64,000 bases of DNA from Gp6-AA40 sp036407095 (GTDB taxonomy: Bacteria > Acidobacteriota > Vicinamibacteria > Vicinamibacterales > UBA2999): positions 62,001-126,000 of the forward strand of contig DASWZV010000065.1 in NCBI GenBank assembly GCA_036407095.1, written 5' to 3'. The position numbers and the translations under genes are program-made. The first letter of the stretch is position 1. The number at the start of each line of letters is the position of its first letter. This document shows positions 34,160 to 42,514 of this stretch, one piece after another. Below the pieces are notes generated by a model. The model saw nothing but the letters and a program-made list of their open reading frames with translations, ran no database searches and had not been told where the DNA came from.

Positions 34160-34651
34160 CTAGAAAGCGTCGCCGATGAACGGAAGCATGCGACCGAAAT
34201 AGAGCACGAGGAACCACGACGCCATCGATACCGCGCCGGCTACTTTGAAGCTGCGCGGCGTATCCGTGTCGGCCGGCAGCGCCAGCATCCGTCGGCCCTG
34301 CGTGGTCTCGAAAATGGCGACATTCACCATCGCGACGGCGAGGAAGAGCAGCTTGGCCTTCCACGCGGGATTGTGGATGTACTGATCCGGCGCGCCGATG
34401 AAGAACAGGACACCGGTCACGACATTGATGGCCACGCCGAGCGCCGCCCACTTGCGCATCTGCATGACGGCGCGGACCGGCACGGCGCGCATCATGCCCA
34501 TGAGCCGCAAATCGATCAGTCCGGCAGCGCCAATCAGCAGCGCCAGGCCGATGAAGTGCAGCGTCTCGCACAGCGGCCACGCCAGCGGCGACATCGTCAT
34601 GATCTGGGAGATCGAGGTGCTCTTCAGGTACGCGACGTAGGCGTGGCTCAT
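34160..34651 (-). CDS. DUF6644-like four-helix membrane protein, copy 2
   Basis: This 163-residue protein is read from ATG 34651, because AGGAG lies in front; a GTG one codon upstream is less likely. Four hydrophobic segments are seen (about 27-47, 70-90, 105-125, 140-158). The pattern P-L-x-E-T-L-H-F-I-G-L-A-L-L-I-G-A-A with a membrane-embedded His is shared with the gene just upstream, which shows the two are paralogues. Its ribosome site overlaps the stop of the upstream paralogue (10 bp apart), so they are co-translated. Role unknown; the conserved His suggests haem or quinone contact (inference). Confidence 0.7.
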   Translation of the reverse strand: MSHAYVAYLKSTSISQIMTMSPLAWPLCETLHFIGLALLIGAAGLIDLRLMGMMRAVPVRAVMQMRKWAALGVAINVVTGVLFFIGAPDQYIHNPAWKAKLLFLAVAMVNVAIFETTQGRRMLALPADTDTPRSFKVAGAVSMASWFLVLYFGRMLPFIGDAF

Positions 34652-34661
34652 CACGAATCTC

Positions 34662-35135
34662 CTAGACGACGTACGCCATCCAGCGGCCGGTGGCGATCGC
34701 CGCCACCCACAGCACGATCGAGACGACGGCGACGCCCTTGACCGCTCCGGTTGCGGTCTCGATGTGGATCGGTTCGCCGTACAGCTTCCGTTTGAGCGTG
34801 ATGAGCAGCATGACGGCGGCGGCGATGATAGCCAGCTTCCACATGAAGATCGTTTTTGCGGATTTCTTGGGATCGGCGATGAAGAGCAGCACGCCGGTCG
34901 CGGCGTTCAGCCAGAAGCCGGCCCACATGATGGGAAACGCGCGCGCGAACAGCGAAGTCGGCAGCGCGGGTGCGAATCCCAGCACGCGCAAATCGACCAT
35001 CCAGTTAGCGCCGACCAGAACGCCCAGGCCGACGGTATGGAGAGTGAGGACCGCGGGGTAGGCCCAGATCGAGGGTGATTCACGCAGCCATGTAGAAAAA
35101 GACGACGCCTCCAGTGAGGCGAGAAACTCCATCAT
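34662..35135 (-). CDS. DUF6644-like four-helix membrane protein, copy 1
   Basis: This ~157-residue paralogue of the next gene has the matching P-A-V-L-T-L-H-T-V-G-L-G-V-L-V-G-A-N segment at the same place and four membrane segments. It is probably the other half of a heterodimer or of a duplicated unit. The start is unclear: two ATGs (35135 and 35132) and a GTG nine bases upstream lie close together. No cytochrome or oxidase gene was found beside the pair. Confidence 0.65.
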   Translation of the reverse strand: MMEFLASLEASSFSTWLRESPSIWAYPAVLTLHTVGLGVLVGANWMVDLRVLGFAPALPTSLFARAFPIMWAGFWLNAATGVLLFIADPKKSAKTIFMWKLAIIAAAVMLLITLKRKLYGEPIHIETATGAVKGVAVVSIVLWVAAIATGRWMAYVV

Positions 35136-35282
35136 GATCGCCACCAGCCTTCGCTCGCGTGTAGGCGAAATGCGTGCCGCGCAGCGTCTGCCGGTATGTG
35201 GCGTCTTTGTGCCGATCCCTTACGAAAAAGTGCGGGGGCAACGCGCGGGAGAATTCCCGGCGCGGGCGGAAAATTTCGCGGG

Positions 35283-36857
35283 TCAGAAGATTGCGTCCTC
35301 CTCCTCTGTCTCGCGTGCGCGCCGCGCCGCGCGGCGCCGCTGCGCTTTCAGCGCCGCGGCTTCCCGGTTGCGGCGCTTCACGAACTGCTCGCGTTCCGAC
35401 AGCACCCATCGATCCCAGCGTTCGTCGTGCCGCAGCGCGCGCAGGCGATCGATTGCCCATCGCCACACGAACGCCAGTGCACCGGGCCTCGCGACTGCCG
35501 GCGTGAGTCCCTTCATCGCCTCCACCTGATCGGCGAAGAGCGGCGTGCCCGCGACGTCGAGTCCATGCGGCCGAACGAAAGCCTCGATGAACGGCTTCAC
35601 CGTGGTCGCCGGGTGCGCCAGCGCGGCATCGAGCCGCTGCAAGTGGTCGTCGAAGCCATGACCTACCGTCAGCAGGCCGCCCGCGGTGTTCGTCAGGTAG
35701 TGGTAATGCACGGTCCCGAGCTGGTTGTCTTCGAACTCGGGGACGAGCAGCGTGTGCACATCGCGCCCCACGATTCCCGCTTCGATGAACGCGCTGGTGA
35801 TCAGGCCCACGACTGCCGCGCTGTGATACATCGAATCGAAGTAGTCGGCCTTCGACACCGGATCGAGCGGATTCCTCCCCCACAGCACGGTCGGGCCCAT
35901 CGACGCGAGATCGATCCCGTCCCATTCGAACGTCCGCGACGGGTGCGGCCGCACGAGGATGCCGGCGTCCCGGAGGTGCGGCAGCGTGCTCGCGCGCAGC
36001 CTCCGAATCCACTCGACGACGAGCTTGGCCTCGGGCGGGCTGTGATCGAATAGCGTCGAGCATGCATACATCACGAACGGCCGATCGGATGGCAGGCCGA
36101 CATGCGCGCAGAACGCAGCGCGGTCGCGTGACGGCTGTCGGTTGAACCATTGATCGAAGCACTGCGCACCGGTGACCACGATGCGATCGTCGGGAATGCC
36201 GTGCAGGTCGATCGCCTCGCGGCGCTGAACGTCGTTCCACACGAACACCCGATCGGGCCAGTCGCGAATCAGCGCCTTGCTGGAGAGGTGGTCCCAGCTC
36301 CACACGCACAGTCCGTTGGGAATGCCCAGCCCGTGTGCGGCGCGCTGATACTCGATCTGTGACGAACCCAGATTGATGAGCGGCGTGATCAGCACGACAT
36401 CGGGCTCATGCGACGCGATGAACGCCCGCAGCGCCGGGTCCTCGGGCACGTACTGCTCCAACCTGCGCAGCAGCGCGACGACGAGACGTCGCCACGGTTC
36501 GCCGAGACGCCGCACGATCCGGCCGATGGCGACGAAGATCTGCGGCGTGCGGTCGCGCGCGCGCTTCCGCAGCGTCAGGGCGCGATCGAAGATGCGGTGC
36601 TGATAGCGAAGGTAATCGAGACCCAGACGAAGGTGGCTGGCGACCCAGGCGTCGTCATCCGCGGCCCGGGCCGGCGCCTCACCGTAGGTGACATTCGGAT
36701 ACGTCGCCGCCAGCGTCTGTACGAGCTGCAGCCCGCCCATCGCCTCGTCGCGATCGGCCGCGAGGTGGATGTGATGTCCACGCTCGGCGAGCGCGCGCAG
36801 CACCGACTCGAAATTGCGGAAGTAGGTGAAATGCCGCCCGAAGAAGAGAATCTTCAC
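35283..36857 (-). CDS. GT-B-like glycosyltransferase-fold protein
   Basis: This 524-residue protein has an N-terminus typical of GT-B enzymes (M-K-I-L-F-F-G-R-H-F-T-Y-F-R-N). The second half includes V-L-V-R-P-H-P-S-R near 332-340 and H-S-A-A-V-V-G-L-I-T-S-A-F-I-E-A near 368-383. These are features of the sugar or glycerol-phosphate transferase relatives (CDP-glycerol glycerophosphotransferase/UDP-GlcNAc epimerase-like). The last 50 residues are a strongly basic Arg/Lys helix, perhaps for membrane contact. It diverges from the carbamoyltransferase fusion gene with only 56 bp between, so both are likely under one control region and in one surface-glycan pathway. Confidence 0.6.
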   Translation of the reverse strand: MKILFFGRHFTYFRNFESVLRALAERGHHIHLAADRDEAMGGLQLVQTLAATYPNVTYGEAPARAADDDAWVASHLRLGLDYLRYQHRIFDRALTLRKRARDRTPQIFVAIGRIVRRLGEPWRRLVVALLRRLEQYVPEDPALRAFIASHEPDVVLITPLINLGSSQIEYQRAAHGLGIPNGLCVWSWDHLSSKALIRDWPDRVFVWNDVQRREAIDLHGIPDDRIVVTGAQCFDQWFNRQPSRDRAAFCAHVGLPSDRPFVMYACSTLFDHSPPEAKLVVEWIRRLRASTLPHLRDAGILVRPHPSRTFEWDGIDLASMGPTVLWGRNPLDPVSKADYFDSMYHSAAVVGLITSAFIEAGIVGRDVHTLLVPEFEDNQLGTVHYHYLTNTAGGLLTVGHGFDDHLQRLDAALAHPATTVKPFIEAFVRPHGLDVAGTPLFADQVEAMKGLTPAVARPGALAFVWRWAIDRLRALRHDERWDRWVLSEREQFVKRRNREAAALKAQRRRAARRARETEEEDAIF

Positions 36858-36913
36858 CGCACCTGCTAGTCTACGCGAGCCACCCGCGCGGATTTGCTAG
36901 ACTTCACGGACTG

Positions 36914-39900
36914 ATGTCGGTTGCAAGCCAATATACCTATGTCCTGGGCGTTCCCAACTTTGCCAACTACGAAGCGAGCGCGTCGCTCATTCGTGTGCCG
37001 CGCAGCGGCGGCGAGATCGCGTACGTCTCGATTGGTGAAGATCGTCTCACACGGACGAAGCACACGTATGCGTTTCCGCTCCGTGGGATTCAGTACTGTC
37101 TCGATGCGTTCGGGCTCGAATCGCTCGAGCAGATCGACTTCATCTACACCGATTACGCGCGCCTTCCACGCTGGCTGAACAGCGGGCCCGGCTACCGCAA
37201 GCTCGAACACGACTACCTCAAGCTCCGGCTCCGCTATCCACGCGAGCGCATTCGCGTCGTCGATCATCACGATGCCCACGCCGCGTCAGCATTCTACCCG
37301 TCGCCATTCGACGAGGCCGCGGTGCTCGTCGTCGATTCGCTCGGATCGCGTCTGAACACGCAGACGCTATATCACTTCCGCGCCGACGGCGCGCACGTGC
37401 TCGAGCGCGGCGATCACTGGGGCATCGGCCGGCTCTACTCGCTCGTGACCGGATCCGTTCTGCCCTACGGTCCCGAGAAGGGATTTGGCAAGACGATGGG
37501 CCTCGCGCCGTACGGCGCGGCGCATCCGGGGCCGGTGCTGGAGTTCTCGGGCAGACACGAGGGCATGGCGTCGGATTACAGCGCCTTCTTCAGCCGCCCG
37601 CCGCTTCCACGCATCGTCGCGAAAGACGTGCGTCGATGCGAGGATCGCGAGCGGGTCCTCGATCCGTACTTCGCGCGCGCGGCCTACGACGTGCAGCAGG
37701 AGTGCGAGCGCCAGATGGTGCGGATGGCGCAGTACGCGCATGAGCGGACGGGCAGCGCCAATCTGTGTATCGCAGGTGGTGTCGCATTGAACGGTCTCGC
37801 CAACGCGTGCGTGCTTCAGCGGTCGCCGTTCGAGCGCGTGTGGGTTCCGCCGGGCTGCTCCGATACCGGGCTGTCACTCGGCCTTGCGCTGTGGGGCTAC
37901 TTCCATGACGTCGCCCCGCGAGAGACGACGCGGGTCACGGTGTCGATGACGTCGCCGTACACCGGACGTTCGTACGCACGCGACCGGATCGAGCGCATGC
38001 TCGACGGCTACGGCATCGCCTTTCGTGCCATTGCGCCGGAAGAAGTGGCGCCGCACATCGCCGGCGGAAAGGTCATCGGCTGGTTCGAGGGCGGCTCCGA
38101 GTTCGGTCCGCGCGCCCTCGGCCACCGTTCGATCCTCGCCGATCCCCGCGATCCCGGCATGAAAGACACGCTGAACCGGCGCGTGAAGTTTCGCGAGCCC
38201 TATCGTCCGTACGCACCGAGCGTGCTGGCCGAGCACGCCCGCGAGTGGCTCGATCTCGAGGCTGACAGCCCGTTCATGCTGATGGTGGTCGAGGTGCGCG
38301 AGGACAAACGCGCGCTCGTCCCGGCAATTACCCACGTCGATCAGACGACACGGCCGCAGACCGTCACGCGAGAGGTCAACCCGCACTACTACCGACTGAT
38401 CGCCGAGTTCCGTCGGCTGACCGGCGTTCCGATGGTGCTCAACACGTCGCTCAACGTGAATCGGGAGCCGATCGTCGAGACACCGCTCGACGCGCTGATC
38501 TGTGCCTTCGGCACTGCCATCGATTTTCTCTATCTGGAGGGTCTGCTCGTCGAGTGTCCCCCATATGCGAATCCCGAAATGGTCGCGCGTCTCACCGCGG
38601 ATCGCACCCGTGCGCTCGATGAGGAGTGGACGACGATCACCGCTCGTCACCTCACACGCTATGACACGGCGGAGCGCGACGAGTATCTTGCCGCAGAGAA
38701 CAAGATCGCCGAGTGGCATCGCGAATACCGCTCGAAGTACGAGCTGGAGCAGCGGCTCGCGGCGTGGACCGTGAAGCGAGCCAGAGTGGTCGTGGTCGGG
38801 ACGCGCGGACACACGCGATGCCTGTATGAGTACGTCGATGGCGTCGCCAGCCTTCCGGTTGCGGCTTTCGTCGCGATCGACGATCAGCCGGGCGAACCCG
38901 GCGAATTGGGCATCTATCGCGAGGCGACGCTCGACGAGATCGACTGGACGGCGGTTGACGCGGTGCTGGTCTCGACTCATGAGTACCAATCGCTCGCGCT
39001 CGCGCGCTTGAAGCCGCACGTCAGGGCCGGCACCGACGTGCTCGCGATGTACGACGATGCCGGCGACAGTCTGCTCCACGTGCTGCCTGAACGATGGCCG
39101 GCCGTCAGTCCTCTGCCCCGGGCGGCGACTCGCGTGGACATCGTGCCCGGCAGCTTCGACTTCGAGTTCAGTACGCTGCCGGCTCGCATCGCCGAGCGGT
39201 ACGCGTTGATCGTCAGCTATCACTACTGCCACCCCGCCGACACCTGGTTGAAGGGCACCAAGTCGATTACGCCGGAGGAGCTCGATCGTCAATTGCGATC
39301 GCTGACGCAGAACTTCGTCTGCACGACGATCGGCGAGTTGATGAACCCGGATGCCGATCTACCGGAGACGGTCGCGGTCGTGACCTTCGACGACGGCTTC
39401 AAGGACGTGCTCGATCACGCACTGCCCGTACTGCAACGGTGGCGTGTGCCGGCCACCATCTACTGCTGTTCGGCGCCCGACCTCGAGTACGCCGTTCTGA
39501 ACGTGCATCGCGTCCATTTGCTCCAGGCCAGGCTTGGCCTCGATCGGTTTCGCGGGGAGTTCGAGCGGCTGCTCGGGGCGCGCCCTCCGGTGGCGCTCGA
39601 AACGAGCACGCATCCCGGTTTGCGAGGCTTGTATCCGTATGACGATGAGGCCACGCGGCGATTCAAGCGGCTCCTGAACTTCGAGCTGCCCTACCGCGAG
39701 CTCGATCCGATCCTGCGCACGCTCTTCGAACGTCACATCGGGCCGGACAATGAGATCGCCGCAAAACTGTATCTCTCGTCAGCCGATCTGCGGCGCTGCC
39801 AGGATGCAGGACTCGAGATCGGCGCGCACGGCCACAGCCATCGCGTGCTCAGCCGGCTCACCGAGGACGAGCAACGAGCCGAGCTCGGCACCTGTGTGGA

Positions 39901-40159
39901 CTATCTGCGTCATGCGTGCGGGTTGAAAATGGTGCACGTCTCCTATCCGTACGGCATCGACGGCAGCTGGAACGACACGACGAAACGAGTCGCCTTGACG
40001 CTCGGTGTGGCGAGTGCGTCGACGAAGGTGCGGGCAATCACCAAACCGTCCGACCTGCGCGGCCGCTGGGAGCTGCCGCGCTACGATGTCCGCGATGTCT
40101 TCGACGCGTCCGGCTCGCTCGTCGCCGACCGACTCTCCGCTTTGTTCACGGCCGATTGA
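36914..40159 (+). CDS. Three-domain fusion: carbamoyltransferase, Rossmann-like linker, NodB polysaccharide deacetylase
   Basis: This is a single 1081-residue frame. Residues ~8-560 are a NodU/CmcH-type carbamoyltransferase: the Kae1-like metal site H-H-D-A-H-A-A-S-A is at 118-126, I-A-G-G-V-A-L-N at 286-293, and F-G-P-R-A-L-G-H-R-S at 397-406. Residues ~618-735 are a Rossmann-like nucleotide-binding module (A-R-V-V-V-V-G-T-R-G). Residues ~760-1075 are a NodB-type polysaccharide deacetylase, with T-F-D-D-G at 824-828 and the metal site H-G-H-S-H at 972-976. Separate nodulation-type proteins use these activities to carbamoylate and deacetylate acylated glycans; here they are one polypeptide. 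No signal peptide is seen, so it acts in the cytosol, probably on a sugar-linked intermediate. Confidence 0.88.
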   Translation: MSVASQYTYVLGVPNFANYEASASLIRVPRSGGEIAYVSIGEDRLTRTKHTYAFPLRGIQYCLDAFGLESLEQIDFIYTDYARLPRWLNSGPGYRKLEHDYLKLRLRYPRERIRVVDHHDAHAASAFYPSPFDEAAVLVVDSLGSRLNTQTLYHFRADGAHVLERGDHWGIGRLYSLVTGSVLPYGPEKGFGKTMGLAPYGAAHPGPVLEFSGRHEGMASDYSAFFSRPPLPRIVAKDVRRCEDRERVLDPYFARAAYDVQQECERQMVRMAQYAHERTGSANLCIAGGVALNGLANACVLQRSPFERVWVPPGCSDTGLSLGLALWGYFHDVAPRETTRVTVSMTSPYTGRSYARDRIERMLDGYGIAFRAIAPEEVAPHIAGGKVIGWFEGGSEFGPRALGHRSILADPRDPGMKDTLNRRVKFREPYRPYAPSVLAEHAREWLDLEADSPFMLMVVEVREDKRALVPAITHVDQTTRPQTVTREVNPHYYRLIAEFRRLTGVPMVLNTSLNVNREPIVETPLDALICAFGTAIDFLYLEGLLVECPPYANPEMVARLTADRTRALDEEWTTITARHLTRYDTAERDEYLAAENKIAEWHREYRSKYELEQRLAAWTVKRARVVVVGTRGHTRCLYEYVDGVASLPVAAFVAIDDQPGEPGELGIYREATLDEIDWTAVDAVLVSTHEYQSLALARLKPHVRAGTDVLAMYDDAGDSLLHVLPERWPAVSPLPRAATRVDIVPGSFDFEFSTLPARIAERYALIVSYHYCHPADTWLKGTKSITPEELDRQLRSLTQNFVCTTIGELMNPDADLPETVAVVTFDDGFKDVLDHALPVLQRWRVPATIYCCSAPDLEYAVLNVHRVHLLQARLGLDRFRGEFERLLGARPPVALETSTHPGLRGLYPYDDEATRRFKRLLNFELPYRELDPILRTLFERHIGPDNEIAAKLYLSSADLRRCQDAGLEIGAHGHSHRVLSRLTEDEQRAELGTCVDYLRHACGLKMVHVSYPYGIDGSWNDTTKRVALTLGVASASTKVRAITKPSDLRGRWELPRYDVRDVFDASGSLVADRLSALFTAD

Positions 40160-40293
40160 GCTCGGCCTGCAAGGAAGCACGCTCGCCGTCGCCGACGCAA
40201 CTCACACTATTGTCTGCTGTGGGGCTGAAGGCGGACACTACACGACGTCACGGACGGCACCGCCGAACTTCCCCCGACCAGATCCGATATAGC

Positions 40294-40313
40294 GGGCCAC
40301 CTTAAGGTGGCCC
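40294..40313. repeat. 20-bp perfect palindrome, REP-like intergenic element
   Basis: The sequence GGGCCACCTTAAGGTGGCCC is identical to its reverse complement. It lies between genes, directly before C-rich flanks. Similar short GC-rich intergenic palindromes with a TTAA centre are familiar to me from acidobacterial genomes as dispersed elements. No run of T follows it, so a classical terminator is not supported. Confidence 0.7.
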
Positions 40314-40406
40314 CCTACTGTTTGTCTCCTTTGAGGACGCCAACAGGCTGTCGCCGGCATGCGCACCTGCCGATACCACTCGAAGCCCGTGCTGAGGCGT
40401 GCTTCT

Positions 40407-41459
40407 ATGGCCAAGGCAAAGAAGAAACAACTGCCGAAAGATTTCGAAGCGCTGCTCGAGAAGGGCGATCTGGATGCATTGAAGGCGCTGTTCGATGCGC
40501 ATGATGTCAACGCGCGCGGAGGCGTATTCAAGCAGACCGCCCTGGCATTCAACCGATGCCCAGATGACTTGGCCCGCTGGTTGGTGACGCGCGGCGCGGA
40601 CCTTGCGGCAGCTGACCGCTTCGGGGACACGCCTCTGCATTCACGCGCCGGGCATTGGCAAGGTCGCATCGAGGTGCTTTTGGAGCTTGGTGCAGAAGTA
40701 AACCTCGGAGAAAACCAGCGAGGCACGCCGCTGCACAAGGCGGCGAGTGTTTGCAATTTTCCCGCCGCGGAATTGTTGATTCGGCATGGCGCGCGCATCG
40801 ATGCACTCAATGGCGAGGGGCAGACACCGCTTGCATATACGCTCCAGCGGTGCAGCAACGCCAAAATCGAAGAAGTCACAGCGATGGCGCAAGTCCTGAT
40901 CGCCGCCGGCGCGCGGCAGACACCGGAGATGAAATCGTCGGTGACCCGAATTGGAACGGATTTCGAGTTCCATCGCGATGGCTTCAACCCGGAATACGTA
41001 GACGCTACCAGTGCGGCGCTCGACCGCTTGTATGTTCTATTCGATGTGCCGCCGGTCCCGCGTCGTGTTCAGCATGATGGAAAGTCCCCCATCGTCGCGC
41101 GAAGCGCGAGCTGGGAAGATCAGCATCAGGAACTGTGGGAACTGCTCGTTCCGTCCAGCGGAGCCGCCAGCACGGTTCAAGGCGAGGTCGTCAGGATCGC
41201 AGGCCGGGTCCACGACGAGTTGGAGCGTAATGGCGGCGTCAACTGGGACAACACGTACCGCGAGATGGCAGACGCATTCCTGGTGCACGTGGCCTCCGGT
41301 GTTCCGCTTCCCACGGCGTCGCTGGCGGAAGCGCGCGAGATCGTCGCGGCCGTGAAGCGCAGAGACGGCGACGCACGGCGATTGTGCGAGCTCGCGGTGA
41401 ATTGGGTGGCGCTGAACCCCACGCCGGCGAAACTTCCGAAGCCGGACTACAACCGTTGA
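40407..41459 (+). CDS. Ankyrin-repeat protein, cytosolic type
   Basis: This 350-residue protein is read from ATG 40407, because the basic start M-A-K-A-K-K-K-Q fits a cytosolic start and GAGG lies upstream; a longer frame begins at 40359. Ankyrin repeats span ~30-165, with L-L-E-K-G-D-L-D-A-L-K-A-L, G-D-T-P-L-H-S-R-A and G-T-P-L-H-K-A-A-S as landmarks. The C-terminal ~170 residues are a helical domain with W-E-D-Q-H-Q-E-L-W-E-L-L-V-P, possibly a protein-binding module. There is no signal peptide, unlike the ankyrin protein at 12038-13597. No partner is evident. Confidence 0.75.
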   Translation: MAKAKKKQLPKDFEALLEKGDLDALKALFDAHDVNARGGVFKQTALAFNRCPDDLARWLVTRGADLAAADRFGDTPLHSRAGHWQGRIEVLLELGAEVNLGENQRGTPLHKAASVCNFPAAELLIRHGARIDALNGEGQTPLAYTLQRCSNAKIEEVTAMAQVLIAAGARQTPEMKSSVTRIGTDFEFHRDGFNPEYVDATSAALDRLYVLFDVPPVPRRVQHDGKSPIVARSASWEDQHQELWELLVPSSGAASTVQGEVVRIAGRVHDELERNGGVNWDNTYREMADAFLVHVASGVPLPTASLAEAREIVAAVKRRDGDARRLCELAVNWVALNPTPAKLPKPDYNR

Positions 41460-41595
41460 GCGTCGCCGGTCGAGTCGCACAACCTTCTGCCGCGGAGTCG
41501 TGCGCGGTGGCGTCTCACGATTGAGGATCTGATGGAGCAGGTAAACTGTATGGGCCCTTCAACAGAGCGTTCATCGAAGAGATCGCAGCGGATCC

Positions 41596-41641
41596 GAGAT
41601 CGCAGAGGCGCCTCTGTGACCTCTCGCACCCCTGCGATCTC
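41596..41641. promoter_or_regulatory. Nested dyads upstream of the methyltransferase gene
   Basis: GAGATCGCAG at 41596-41605 pairs with CTGCGATCTC at 41632-41641 (10-bp arms, 26-bp loop). Inside lies a 14-bp perfect palindrome CAGAGGCGCCTCTG at 41603-41616, overlapping the left arm. The region ends 23 bp before the TTG start. A transcriptional operator or an RNA hairpin controlling the next gene is possible; it is inferred. Confidence 0.5.
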
Positions 41642-41663
41642 TGCTTGATGTTCGGAGGACAGT

Positions 41664-42437
41664 TTGCACGAATCGCGCGTGAAGCAGTTCTGGGAGACCA
41701 GAGCGCAGGACCAGACACTGACCGACGTCGAAGCGACGCACTCGGATGTGTGGCAACGCTGGCTCGAGATTGAAACGATCAAGCCGTATCTTCGCTCCAA
41801 CGATCGGTTGGTGGACGTCGGGTGTGGATCGGGTTACGCCACACGGCTGCTGGCGCCGCTGGTGCACGAGGCTGTCGGCTTCGATTTCAGCGAGTCGATG
41901 ATCGGTCGCGCGCGCGCGGCCGCCGCGGGGCGCGAGCGGCTCCGGTTTGACGTCGGCGACGTGTTGTCGATCGATTCGCAGGCACTTGGGGTGTTCGACG
42001 TGGCGCTCTCGGTGCGATGTCTCATCAATCTCGAAAGCTGGGAACTGCAGCAACGCGCCATCGAGAACATCGCGCGGCTGGTGCGCCCCGGCGGGCGGTT
42101 CATCATGGTCGAAGGGTGCGCTGACGGCCGGCGGGCCTTGAACGCGCTTCGCCAGAAGGTGGGGCTGAGCGAGATGCCGGCCGTCTGGCACAACGTCGAT
42201 TTCGATGAGGCGACGCTGATCCCCTGCGTCGAGCGCTTCTTCACCGTTGCCGATCGACGCCATTTCGGCGTCTACGATTTCGTGGCGCGCGTAGTGCACC
42301 CGATGGCGGTGGCGCCGGCGCAGCCGGTCTACGATTCGGCGATCAACAGGACGGGCGCGCAGCTCGCCACCACGCTGCAGGACTTCGGCGCACTGAGCCG
42401 GGTGGTGTTTCTCGTGCTCGAACGGCGGGACCGCTGA
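41664..42437 (+). CDS. SAM-dependent class I methyltransferase
   Basis: This 257-residue protein starts at TTG, supported by GGAGGA five bases upstream. The Rossmann-type methyltransferase core is clear: motif I L-V-D-V-G-C-G-S-G-Y-A-T-R at 49-61, then F-D-F-S-E-S-M-I near 74-81, F-D-V-G-D-V-L, and the later L-V-R-P-G-G-R-F-I-M near 141-150. It is of the UbiE/Methyltransf_25 kind; substrate unknown. The nested dyads just upstream suggest its own regulation. Confidence 0.85.
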   Translation: MHESRVKQFWETRAQDQTLTDVEATHSDVWQRWLEIETIKPYLRSNDRLVDVGCGSGYATRLLAPLVHEAVGFDFSESMIGRARAAAAGRERLRFDVGDVLSIDSQALGVFDVALSVRCLINLESWELQQRAIENIARLVRPGGRFIMVEGCADGRRALNALRQKVGLSEMPAVWHNVDFDEATLIPCVERFFTVADRRHFGVYDFVARVVHPMAVAPAQPVYDSAINRTGAQLATTLQDFGALSRVVFLVLERRDR

Positions 42438-42514
42438 GTGCACAACGGGGGTAAGCCCATCGTTGCCCTTCGCGACGCAGGGCCACTCTATCTCGTGGCC
42501 TCTGAAGGATCCCT

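Noticed and set aside
37874..39292. Minus-strand open frame of 472 codons
   Set aside because: Antisense to the carbamoyltransferase/deacetylase fusion; composition is Arg-rich and without motifs.
40294..40313. Rho-independent terminator
   Set aside because: The stem is perfect but no T-run follows on either strand, so only a REP-like element is claimed.
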